Positions 1 to 7,089 of a stretch of 64,000 nt of DNA are shown here, piece by piece. The stretch comes from FEN-1279 sp964501535. GTDB lineage: Bacteria > Bacteroidota > Ignavibacteria > Tepidaquicellales > Tepidaquicellaceae. Position 1 is the first letter of the stretch, and each line of letters opens with the position of its first letter. Location of the stretch: the NCBI GenBank assembly GCA_964501535.1, contig CAZCSV010000001.1:1-64000 (forward strand), in the 5' to 3' direction. Both the position numbers and the translations under genes were made by a program. A model generated the notes under the pieces. That model saw nothing but the letters and a program-made list of their open reading frames with translations, was not told the DNA's origin and made no database searches.

Positions 1-3000
1 AACCTCTCTATACCTATTTTCTCGTCTGTAAATCCGGCCGTATCCTTTGCCTGCTTTTTCTTTTCGCCTCCGAGCAGTAAATCGGTTTTTAATACCCGCT
101 TCAGCCCATCTACGCATTTTTCCGAAAATGAATCGAGGTCTTTCTTCAGCGACCTGACCTTCTTTACGAAGTATTCCTTCTCGTCCGGATGAATTTTGTT
201 CTCGATATCCTTTGCAAAATTTCTTACAATCTGATACTGGTACGTCTCCTTCTTCTTCTTTGCCTGTCCCGATATCTCGAACTCCTCTAACTTGAATATG
301 TTTTCGTAATAATACTCGAATATCACAAGAAGTTCGGGGAGCCTGTTCTTCGTTATCAGTTCGCTCTGTATCTTCTCCGCTTTATGAATAATCTCGTACC
401 TTAATGCGTCCTTGCCCTGCTCTTCGAAAAGTCGGTTAATCAGTCTCGTTACTATTCCTAACTGCTCTGTCCTCGTTACGGTGATTCCTTCCTGCCTGGT
501 ATATTTATAAATCGCAATTCTCTCTCCTGTTTCGGAATTTATATCGCTGACTACATCGAATAACCCGAATATCAATCCCATTATGTACGCTTTGTAAGAT
601 TCGTCCAGACGCTTCCTTTCATCCGAATTCAAAGGTATAATGTCATTGTATATGTAACTGTGCTTGTCTATGTGTAAATCTATGTTCAGGTTCTTCGATA
701 GATGCTTGTAGTATCTCTTCATCTCATCCGATACCGTGTATGAATAGAAAAGCGGAAATCCCGCCCACTCGGTGTAAAAAGTTATTGCCGAATTGTCCGC
801 CGAATCCTTGAATTCTACCGCATCCCCGACTATCGAGTGAATCAGATTCCTGAGCTTTACGAACGAATTCGTGTTCGTCTTTACTCCTATGTAAAATTTC
901 TTTGCCGAATCCTCGAGCTTGAACCTACCCGGCTCTTCCAGTACCTTCAGCCACGGATATGCCTGCGCCAGCATCCCCCTTATCTTGGATTCGCTTCGCA
1001 ATATGTCCTTTTCGAATAATATGTCCGTTATGTTGTAATCTTCCTTTATCTTCTCGAATTGCTTCTTTGCAAACGATAACATCTTCTCTTCCACCGATTT
1101 CGTATCGCTGTTCTTTAAAATATTCACTATGTCTGTTATATCGAGTGCATCCAGCTCTTTCAGCAGTTTATTCGATAATTCTTTTATTTTGTCCATCGCA
1201 CTCTGACCTGTCCCTATGTACCTTATGTAATAATCATTCTTTATATCGTCGGGCTCATATACGTATAGGTTGAAACTGTTCTCGAGCTTCTGAAGAAAAT
1301 AATTGTATTTGTTCTTAAAGTTGTCTTTCAATACTCCGAGATTTCCCGTCAGCTTGTTTATATCCGAAATCAATCCCGTGAATTGTATCTTCCCGTCGTC
1401 GGTCTTCGTCCCTTTTTCAATCAGACTCAGCATCCTCTGGGCTATCTCCTTTGCGTAATATCTCGAGTTTAATTTAATCAACGCTTCGTAATACCTGTCG
1501 AGCGTGTCGATTAGCTTCTCCAGCGTCCCAGTCATTGCAGGCTTTTTTAAAACGTTCAGCTTCGACCTTGCTTCGTCTTCCTTTAAATCCTGTAACCTGC
1601 TCTTTATTTCAGATTCCAGCTTTGTTACACGTATCTGTATGTCCTTTATCTCCTTTTCGAATTTCGGTATGTAATCGAAATTCCCGTTCGTTAAAATAAA
1701 TTGCAGCCTCCTTAACACGTTTATCGAATAAAATACCCCGCGTGTCGAATCGTTTATCAGATTGTTTATTTTCCTCTCCAGCTCTCCGACTATGTTCCTC
1801 TCCCTGTCCCCGATTGTCTTTTTTATTATGTTCGTTCTGTTCGAATATACCTGCGAATAAAAAAGCCCTTTCCGCTGTATATCGTTGTCATCCTTGAAGT
1901 TTGTATCGAATTTCTGCTTTTCGTTTATTATATAAGATGTCCAGCTGCCACCCCTCTTTCCGCTCATCAGCTCGTTCTGTAGATTCGTCAGAAAAGTTTT
2001 TATCTTCGATTGTATCGATGATTTCTCGCCCATGCTGTATAGCGAATCCAATAACTGATGCTTCGAAGTCGACTCCAGAAGCCCGAGCTCAGGCAAAAAT
2101 TCGTTCATCAGGTAATTGTCTATATCGCTCTGAGAACCCTCCGCATAAGTCAGGTAATAATTTATAATATCCTCGCAAAGTTTATATGAACAGGAAAGTA
2201 TTATCCTGTCCACAGGAATCGAAATCGTCGCCTGTCCCAGAGTCGAATACTTCCTCGAAAAAGTATTCTCCGAAACCGTGCTGTCGTCCGGCCATAACCT
2301 CTGCTTGTACTGCACCAGGTTTACCCTTACACCTCTCTTGTAATTCGCAAAATCAGAATTCGAAAAATCCTGGAATATCGTATCCGCTATCATTTTATAA
2401 ATATCCCTGTTGCTCATATCGGAAAGCGAGAGGTTTTTATAATTCTCCCCGTCAATCAAATAAACATCATCATACACTCCAGGCTGAAATGTCATCGGCT
2501 CGCTTTTCTTCCAGCTTACAGAAAATGTATTCTTCAGATTGTAATACTCCAGCTCCGTAAGCGCCGCATAACCGTTTGCGAAAACCCTTTCCTTCCCGTA
2601 TCCCTGGAATATTTTCGGAAGTAAAATGTAACACGAAGATATCGCCTGGTTCTTGAATAAATTCCTTATTAGGAATCCGAAATCTATGAACATCCCCGAA
2701 CCCGTTCCTCCGCTTACCGAAGTGATTATATATACATTTATCTTTTCCGTGTTCACGTTTTTTATTTTATGCCTGTCCTTTACGATGTTTATCGACCTCG
2801 AATCCGTTATCCTAGATTTTGCAGAAAGAAGCTTCTGCGAAATTTCGTCGAAGTTATGGTAAAATGCCAGCCGCGCCGCTGGCCTTATCTGTCCCGCACC
2901 CGTGTTCATCGTACCAAGCTTGCCTATCTCTCCGCTCGTGTTGAGCCATTTCTTTATGTGTGGAACGTCGTTTATCCTGTTTATGTAATCCGATGGATTC

Positions 3001-3314
3001 ACCGGATTGAATATCTTCTCTGCCGGCTGAAAATCTATATCGTTAATCAGATAATCCCTTTCCCTTGCTATTCCGCTCTCCTCCGATGGCGCATTGTCCG
3101 TGTCTATGTATAAATATGACGTGATAGGGAAGTTGTCTATCGAACCGTATTTCTCGACGAATTGCCTGCGAATCCTTAGCAATACCTCTTTACCTGTTCC
3201 TCCAAGCCCGATTAAAATTGTCGGCATAAACTCCTGAGTCTTCAGCTCCAATGAGCCTTTCTCGGATGATAAAGTATTTCCTTTACCTTTTGGTAACGAA
3301 AACGGGTCAATCAT
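1..3314 (-). CDS. Giant tubulin/FtsZ-like protein (Tubulin_2 / FtsZl1 type), C-terminus beyond window
   Basis: One uninterrupted minus-strand frame starts at ATG 3314-3312 and is still open at base 1 (1104 codons seen). The N-terminus carries two glycine-rich nucleotide-binding loops of the tubulin superfamily: GLGGTGKE at residues 36-43 and SVSGGTGSG at about 199-207. The second is the tubulin signature GGTGSG. About 150 residues separate them, and the linker predicts alternating strands and helices. The remaining 800 or more residues are charged and mainly helical. In Pfam terms this matches Tubulin_2, the family that comparative genomics named FtsZl1 and linked to membrane remodelling. Known bacterial homologues sit in operons with von Willebrand A and membrane proteins; any such partners here would lie left of the window. 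Base composition is markedly more GC-rich than the cassette upstream. Polymerisation and GTP binding are inferred, not shown. Confidence 0.82.
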   Translation of the reverse strand, partial: MIDPFSLPKGKGNTLSSEKGSLELKTQEFMPTILIGLGGTGKEVLLRIRRQFVEKYGSIDNFPITSYLYIDTDNAPSEESGIARERDYLINDIDFQPAEKIFNPVNPSDYINRINDVPHIKKWLNTSGEIGKLGTMNTGAGQIRPAARLAFYHNFDEISQKLLSAKSRITDSRSINIVKDRHKIKNVNTEKINVYIITSVSGGTGSGMFIDFGFLIRNLFKNQAISSCYILLPKIFQGYGKERVFANGYAALTELEYYNLKNTFSVSWKKSEPMTFQPGVYDDVYLIDGENYKNLSLSDMSNRDIYKMIADTIFQDFSNSDFANYKRGVRVNLVQYKQRLWPDDSTVSENTFSRKYSTLGQATISIPVDRIILSCSYKLCEDIINYYLTYAEGSQSDIDNYLMNEFLPELGLLESTSKHQLLDSLYSMGEKSSIQSKIKTFLTNLQNELMSGKRGGSWTSYIINEKQKFDTNFKDDNDIQRKGLFYSQVYSNRTNIIKKTIGDRERNIVGELERKINNLINDSTRGVFYSINVLRRLQFILTNGNFDYIPKFEKEIKDIQIRVTKLESEIKSRLQDLKEDEARSKLNVLKKPAMTGTLEKLIDTLDRYYEALIKLNSRYYAKEIAQRMLSLIEKGTKTDDGKIQFTGLISDINKLTGNLGVLKDNFKNKYNYFLQKLENSFNLYVYEPDDIKNDYYIRYIGTGQSAMDKIKELSNKLLKELDALDITDIVNILKNSDTKSVEEKMLSFAKKQFEKIKEDYNITDILFEKDILRSESKIRGMLAQAYPWLKVLEEPGRFKLEDSAKKFYIGVKTNTNSFVKLRNLIHSIVGDAVEFKDSADNSAITFYTEWAGFPLFYSYTVSDEMKRYYKHLSKNLNIDLHIDKHSYIYNDIIPLNSDERKRLDESYKAYIMGLIFGLFDVVSDINSETGERIAIYKYTRQEGITVTRTEQLGIVTRLINRLFEEQGKDALRYEIIHKAEKIQSELITKNRLPELLVIFEYYYENIFKLEEFEISGQAKKKKETYQYQIVRNFAKDIENKIHPDEKEYFVKKVRSLKKDLDSFSEKCVDGLKRVLKTDLLLGGEKKKQAKDTAGFTDEKIGIER

Positions 3315-3681
3315 AACTTTTTTTATTTAATTATTTTAAAATAATGATATTAGAAGAATATTTATAGAGAGAAATTAAATCCAATTATATTTCAAAATAT
3401 AAATTCCCATTTAATCATAATATAGAAAGTGATGTAAATTATCATTTTTCTATTTCAATTTTTAAGATTATTTTATAAATTAAAAAATAATCAATAATCG
3501 AATGTCAGTTAGTTTATTAATAATTGAGTAATAAGAAAATAATAAGAAGTAATTATTGTAATATTATTTGATAATATATTTATTATTAAATATAATTAAA
3601 TACTTGATTTTACATTATATTGATGCTAATTTTTAAAAAATTATTCACTTGACTTTTCAAAACAAAAAACTTAACTTATAA
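3315..3681. other. AT-rich intergenic region between divergent genes
   Basis: This 367-bp gap separates the divergently transcribed tubulin-like gene and the TAC module, and must hold both promoters. It is almost pure A/T, with runs of TAAT and ATTA. No open frame or RNA gene is evident. The only organised element I see is the inverted-repeat/palindrome cluster at 3644-3686, next to the start of the toxin gene. Confidence 0.6.
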
Positions 3682-3686
3682 GTGAA
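3644..3686 (+). promoter_or_regulatory. Candidate promoter and autoregulatory operator of the TAC operon
   Basis: A TTGACT box lies at 3649-3654. A perfect 10-bp palindrome, ACTTATAAGT, covers 3674-3683 and runs into the GTG start at 3682. In addition TTCACTT (3644-3650) and AAGTGAA (3680-3686) form a 7-bp inverted repeat around the interval. HigA-type antitoxins normally repress their own operon by binding such palindromes over the promoter, so this is a plausible operator. The assignment is inference from position and symmetry only. Confidence 0.4.
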
Positions 3687-4128
3687 GTTTGATGGTTACG
3701 AAATATTAGAGTTTAAAGTGGGGGAAAAAGCCGGTTTCTATACCATTAAAATTGATGGTGAGGAAGAAACTGAAGCTATGAAATTTTTTAATAAATTTGC
3801 GAGAAAAAAGCGCAAAAACATTAAAAATATACTGAATAATATAGAAAATATGATTAATTTTCGAGGTTGTCAGGACCATTTATTTAAACATGAGTTTGGT
3901 CATATCTATAAGTTATTTGATGGTAATTTAAGATTATACTGCATTCGATTTGGAAAATGTGCCACAATATTAGGTGGTGGTGATAATAAAAATGTGAGAG
4001 CGACACAAGATTCAGAAATACTTACAAATCACGTAGAATTATTAAAACATATTGACGAAGAAATATATAACGGGATTTCTAATCATGAAATTCGTGTTAC
4101 TGATAATAGAATAATAAAAGTTTATTAA
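3682..4128 (+). CDS. higB: HigB/RelE-like toxin of a toxin-antitoxin-chaperone module
   Basis: This 148-residue protein starts at GTG 3682; an in-frame TAA sits directly upstream, so no earlier start exists. It is the first gene of a tight three-gene operon, 23 bp before the antitoxin. Features match HigB/RelE-fold mRNA interferases: small size, an N-terminal Lys/Arg-rich helix (FARKKRKNIKN, about residues 36-46), a central strand pair around FKHEFGHIYKLFDGNLRLYCIRF, and a late helix followed by a basic C-terminus. Toxins of this fold cleave mRNA on the ribosome. Catalytic residues cannot be assigned without a structural alignment. Toxin-first order is typical of higBA and opposite to relBE. 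The gene is extremely AT-rich, suggesting transfer. Fold assignment rests on context plus weak sequence resemblance. Confidence 0.62.
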   Translation: MKFDGYEILEFKVGEKAGFYTIKIDGEEETEAMKFFNKFARKKRKNIKNILNNIENMINFRGCQDHLFKHEFGHIYKLFDGNLRLYCIRFGKCATILGGGDNKNVRATQDSEILTNHVELLKHIDEEIYNGISNHEIRVTDNRIIKVY

Positions 4129-4151
4129 TTTTTTATAATTATATAATTTAT

Positions 4152-4634
4152 ATGAAAAATATTGTTGATGAAATATTAGAATCAATTCCATCATATGAAA
4201 AAAGAGCAAATCGAATATCAAACGATATTAGTGCTCAAATCTATGAATATATGAAAGAAAAAAATATTAATCAAAGACAATTAGCCGAAAAGTTAGGTAA
4301 AAAAGAATCGGAAATATCAAAATGGTTAAATGGAAACCACAATTTTACAATTGAAACCATCGCTAAAATAGAAGAAATATTTAATAATAAAATTATATTA
4401 GTACCTATTTATGTAAGAGAAGATTTAAATATTGAATATGAGTCATCATATTTTAAAGCTTTTGCTGATTTGACCACTAAAATTATTAAAAATTATGAAC
4501 CTAAACCTGCTGTGGCAAGATGTTTAGATTTTAAAAATGAAATACCGGGTCTTGTACCTTATGAAGTAAATCAAATTACCTCATTAGATTGTAATGTAAC
4601 TTATCCTCTTAAAAAAACAGGAACTGATAACTAA
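4152..4634 (+). CDS. higA: HigA-like XRE-family antitoxin with long C-terminal tail
   Basis: A 160-residue protein with an HTH_3 (XRE/Cro) domain at about residues 26-80. The helix-turn-helix is visible as INQRQLAEKLGKKESEISKWLNG, followed by the usual third and fourth helices (FTIETIAKIEEIF). HigA antitoxins bind and block the toxin and repress the operon. After residue 85 it carries about 75 extra residues, rich in aromatics, prolines and hydrophobics (AVARCLDFKN, IPGLVPYEVNQ). In TAC systems such a tail is the chaperone-addiction (ChAD) segment recognised by the SecB-like chaperone. Its stop is followed after one base by the start of the chaperone gene, implying coupled translation. The XRE domain is certain; the ChAD role is inferred. 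Confidence 0.78.
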   Translation: MKNIVDEILESIPSYEKRANRISNDISAQIYEYMKEKNINQRQLAEKLGKKESEISKWLNGNHNFTIETIAKIEEIFNNKIILVPIYVREDLNIEYESSYFKAFADLTTKIIKNYEPKPAVARCLDFKNEIPGLVPYEVNQITSLDCNVTYPLKKTGTDN

Positions 4635-4635
4635 A

Positions 4636-5130
4636 ATGGATGAAAAAAACTTATCAATAGAATTTAGAATCAAGGGAATACTTGTTACAAATTTTAGTGT
4701 GAATTTAAGAGAAGAGTATATTAAACTTGATCAGGAAGCTAAGGGTACTTTTAAAGATTATGTATTTGAAGTAAACTGCAAAAATAATGTATATGTACCA
4801 AATGATATAATAAATGTTGAAACATTTGTTAAAATATTTTTAGATATAGATAAAAAAATTGAATTAGGTAAACTACAAATTGAAAATGTATATGAGGTTA
4901 AAAACCTAAAAGATTTTTATAATGAAAAAGAAAATTCTTTAAATTTACCTCCAGATTTCGAAGCATCTTTAATTGGTATATCACTTTCTCATGCTAGAGC
5001 GATTTTTATTACAAAATGCGCAGGTACTTTTTTACAAAACGCAGTTTTACCAATTTTACGACCTAAAGATTTTTTAAAAAAGAAACTAGAAAATCAAGAA
5101 AAAGAAAAATCTAATTCCAATCTGAAATAA
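4636..5130 (+). CDS. SecB-like chaperone of the TAC module
   Basis: At 164 residues this is the length of SecB (about 155). The decisive similarity is C-terminal: HARAIFITKCAGTFLQNAV followed by LPILRPKDFLKKKL (about residues 118-150) lines up with the E. coli SecB segment YARECITSMVSRGTFPQL / NLAPVNFDALFMNYL. The N-terminal half predicts the four SecB strands (EFRIKGILVTNFSVNL; DYVFEVNCKNNVYV; KIELGKLQIENVYEV). SecB folds as a tetramer that holds unfolded clients. In TAC operons the solitary SecB-like protein protects the antitoxin from aggregation and proteolysis. The gene order toxin-antitoxin-SecB equals that of Mycobacterium tuberculosis Rv1955-Rv1957. The C-terminal 15 residues are Lys/Glu/Asn-rich. 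A housekeeping SecB role is possible but less likely in this context. Confidence 0.78.
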   Translation: MDEKNLSIEFRIKGILVTNFSVNLREEYIKLDQEAKGTFKDYVFEVNCKNNVYVPNDIINVETFVKIFLDIDKKIELGKLQIENVYEVKNLKDFYNEKENSLNLPPDFEASLIGISLSHARAIFITKCAGTFLQNAVLPILRPKDFLKKKLENQEKEKSNSNLK

Positions 5131-5173
5131 AATTAATTAGTATCTAAAAAATTATTTTACACATAATCCCATT

Positions 5174-5188
5174 TAGACCGCGTGTCTA
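5174..5188 (+). other. Small hairpin ahead of the TAC terminator
   Basis: TAGAC (5174-5178) and GTCTA (5184-5188) pair around the loop CGCGT. It stands 6 bp before the main terminator stem. The pair makes a compact GC-rich block within an otherwise AT-rich gap. Confidence 0.4.
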
Positions 5189-5194
5189 TTTGGC

Positions 5195-5223
5195 CCCGAG
5201 ATCCCGGTGGACTCGGGTTTTTT
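5195..5223 (+). terminator. Rho-independent terminator of the TAC operon
   Basis: The stem CCCGAG-A-TCC / GGA-CTCGGG (5195-5204 with 5209-5217) is a 9-bp helix with one bulged A and a CGGT tetraloop. Six T residues follow at 5218-5223. It stands 65 bp after the SecB-like gene and is the strongest hairpin in the area. Confidence 0.8.
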
Positions 5224-5281
5224 ATTCTGTTTTAGTATCTTAGTATCCTTAGTGCCTTTGTGGTAAATGCTTTTTGCTTAT

Positions 5282-5321
5282 ACCTTATAAACCTTATAAC
5301 TTTATAAACTTTACAAACTTG
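5282..5321. repeat. 9-bp tandem repeats, left cluster (about four units)
   Basis: Units ACCTTATAA, ACCTTATA (one base short), ACTTTATAA, ACTTTACAA and a partial ACTTG run head to tail 77 bp before the HTH gene. The same unit makes the larger array at 6104-6229 on the other side of that gene. Confidence 0.75.
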
Positions 5322-5397
5322 TCTTTCTATCTTGACTTTCTAATATAATCTATATAGCTTATAAATATAAATATATATAAACTAAATAGATAATATT

Positions 5398-6012
5398 ATG
5401 GAATACCGAAACCCCGATATCTCTCCCCAAACTGCCGGAAAACTCTCTGCTTTAGAAAAACAATTCATCTTCATGCGTGCCGAAGGCGCTTCCATCAGGG
5501 AAATCGCTAAGAAAATGAAAAAGTCCACTCATACTGTTTGCGATATGAATAAAAAATTTTCTAAGCAGATTTTTAATATCCGTAACGCACAGTTCAGCGA
5601 ACTCCAGAAAGAGGTTATTGATTTAAAGCGTATCCGTCTGAATTTCCTTAAAGGTGAACTCGAAAAAATCCTGAAAGTGCTTAAGAAAAATAAATTGACT
5701 GATGATGAACCGCCCTGGCACTATAACGATTCTCTCGGAATCTTTGTACGGCTTTCCGAACTGATGTCCGCCTGCGAATTCGATTTGCTTTCGGTTGGCA
5801 CTAACTTTAAGGAAAACCTCCGGCCTGAATCTGATGACCTGCTCGAAAATGGTATAGATATCTTCGACAACAATGTTGCTGATGTTGCTGAAAATAACAA
5901 CAATGTTGCGGAAAATATCGGCTGTGAAATAGTTGAAAATGTAGAACTTAATAAGGGTGAGCAACAAATTGCAACAAATAACAACACTCAGCAACAAAAA
6001 AATGAAACTTGA
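5398..6012 (+). CDS. HTH-domain protein of unknown function with Asn-rich tail
   Basis: The 204-residue protein begins with a helix-turn-helix, LSALEKQFIFMRAEGASI then REIAKKMKKSTHTVCDM (about residues 16-50), resembling the Hin/sigma-region-4 type found in resolvases, terminase small subunits and transposon regulators. A basic, coiled-coil-like stretch follows (about residues 64-102), then a neutral middle with PPWHYNDSLGIF. The last 50 residues are low-complexity, rich in Asn, Glu and Gln (NNVADVAENNNN, TNNNTQQQKNET). DNA binding is likely; the biological role is unknown. It stands alone between two clusters of the same 9-bp repeat, which could be its binding sites. A phage terminase small subunit or an element-borne regulator are alternatives, but no other phage or transposon gene is nearby. 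Confidence 0.6.
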   Translation: MEYRNPDISPQTAGKLSALEKQFIFMRAEGASIREIAKKMKKSTHTVCDMNKKFSKQIFNIRNAQFSELQKEVIDLKRIRLNFLKGELEKILKVLKKNKLTDDEPPWHYNDSLGIFVRLSELMSACEFDLLSVGTNFKENLRPESDDLLENGIDIFDNNVADVAENNNNVAENIGCEIVENVELNKGEQQIATNNNTQQQKNET

Positions 6013-6103
6013 AAAAACAATTATTTATTTTTATAAATAAAATCCCTGTTGCTCCGTTCTTTGACATGAAAATATCTTTGGAAATCTGCTTTTCGTAATC
6101 TCA

Positions 6104-6229
6104 ACTTTATAAACTTTATAAACTTGAAAAACTTGATAAACTTTACAAACTTTACAAACTTTACAAACTTGACAAACTTGACAAACTTGACAAACTTGAT
6201 AAACTTGACAAACTTTACGAACTTCGATA
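6104..6229. repeat. 9-bp tandem repeat array, 14 units
   Basis: Fourteen head-to-tail copies of ACTT(T/G)A(T/C)AA fill 126 bp between the HTH gene and the enoyl-ACP reductase gene. The order runs from ACTTTATAA copies through ACTTTACAA and ACTTGACAA to degenerate end units (ACTTTACGA, ACTTCGATA). There are no spacers. Neither strand shows a start codon with a convincing gene. The array ends 5 bp before the stop codon of the convergent reductase gene. Confidence 0.88.
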
Positions 6230-6233
6230 CTCT

Positions 6234-7028
6234 TTAGAATCCCGTTACGCTCTCGCCGCCGTCCACGTGTATGATTCCCCCCGTCATCCAGTGCGAATCA
6301 CGTTTGTAATTGTCCAGTATGAAATTGGCTACATCCTCAGGCTGCGTCAGGCGTCCCTGTGAATTCCTTTTTAAAGTGTATTCCTTTATGTAATCGCTGT
6401 TGGGTATTTTTCTGAGTGCCGGGGTGTCCGTTACACCCGCCAGTACTGCATTTGCAGAGATTCCGCTCGGCGCCAGCTCCATCGCTAACTGCCTTATGTG
6501 CGATTCCAGACACGCCTTTGCGGCGGATATCGCTCCGTAAAATTCTATCACCCGCGAACCGCCCGTCGATGTCAATGCGTATATCTTCGCTCCCGATTTC
6601 ATAAGCTTCCTCTTCGTTACATCTTGTGTCCAGTATACCAGCGAATTTGCCATTACGTCTATCGTCATTTCAAGCTGCTTCTGGTTTATCTGTAATGTCG
6701 AATCTATATCTATGAATTTCTTAAGCGTACCGAATGCAAGCGAGTGAACGAGAACTTTTATTGTCGGATTTTCTTTGCTTTTGAAAATTTCCTCGACCTC
6801 CTTCAATACGTCGTTTCTCTTGTTCGGGTCTGCCGCATTTACGTTGAAGTAATGTGCTTCCGCTCCGTTTGCCCTTATCTCGGATGTTACTTTCTCTACT
6901 TCCGGCATCGTGGCCGCCCTGTCTAAGTGAACTCCTATTATGTTCACGCCGTCCCTCGCAAGCGCAAGCGATATCGCTCTTCCGAATCCGCTCGAAGCAC
7001 CCAGTATTAATGCGTAATGTGTATCCAT
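6234..7028 (-). CDS. fabL: Enoyl-ACP reductase, FabL/FabI-like SDR
   Basis: A 264-residue short-chain dehydrogenase/reductase that should reduce the trans-2-enoyl-ACP double bond, the last step of each fatty-acid elongation cycle, in the cytoplasm. The cofactor loop is GASSGFG at residues 10-16. The active site has Tyr164 and Lys171 separated by six residues (YGAISAAK). That Y-x6-K spacing marks enoyl-ACP reductases, while ordinary SDRs use Y-x3-K. VHSLAFG (94-100) matches the FabI/FabL strand after the cofactor domain, and the C-terminal MTGGIIHVDGG closes the fold. The N-terminal loop and overall length favour FabL over FabI. It precedes accC and accB on the same strand, consistent with fatty-acid synthesis. 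The exact subclass is less sure than the enzyme type. Confidence 0.75.
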   Translation of the reverse strand: MDTHYALILGASSGFGRAISLALARDGVNIIGVHLDRAATMPEVEKVTSEIRANGAEAHYFNVNAADPNKRNDVLKEVEEIFKSKENPTIKVLVHSLAFGTLKKFIDIDSTLQINQKQLEMTIDVMANSLVYWTQDVTKRKLMKSGAKIYALTSTGGSRVIEFYGAISAAKACLESHIRQLAMELAPSGISANAVLAGVTDTPALRKIPNSDYIKEYTLKRNSQGRLTQPEDVANFILDNYKRDSHWMTGGIIHVDGGESVTGF

Positions 7029-7089
7029 AAGATTTTTTTTGTTTATTCTCTATTATTAAACAGAATGAATCTCGTAATAGTTTATAAAA

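Noticed and set aside
837..3113. Several plus-strand open frames of 60-124 codons inside the tubulin-like gene
   Set aside because: They are antisense to a continuous 1104-codon frame with clear tubulin motifs, have Cys/Ser/Arg-rich composition typical of shadows, and show no ribosome sites.
5398..6012. Phage terminase small subunit
   Set aside because: The HTH and coiled coil would fit, but there is no large subunit, portal or other phage gene nearby, and the Asn-rich tail is atypical.
6104..6229. The 9-bp array as a CRISPR
   Set aside because: Units are only 9 bp, contiguous and without spacers, and no cas gene is in the window.
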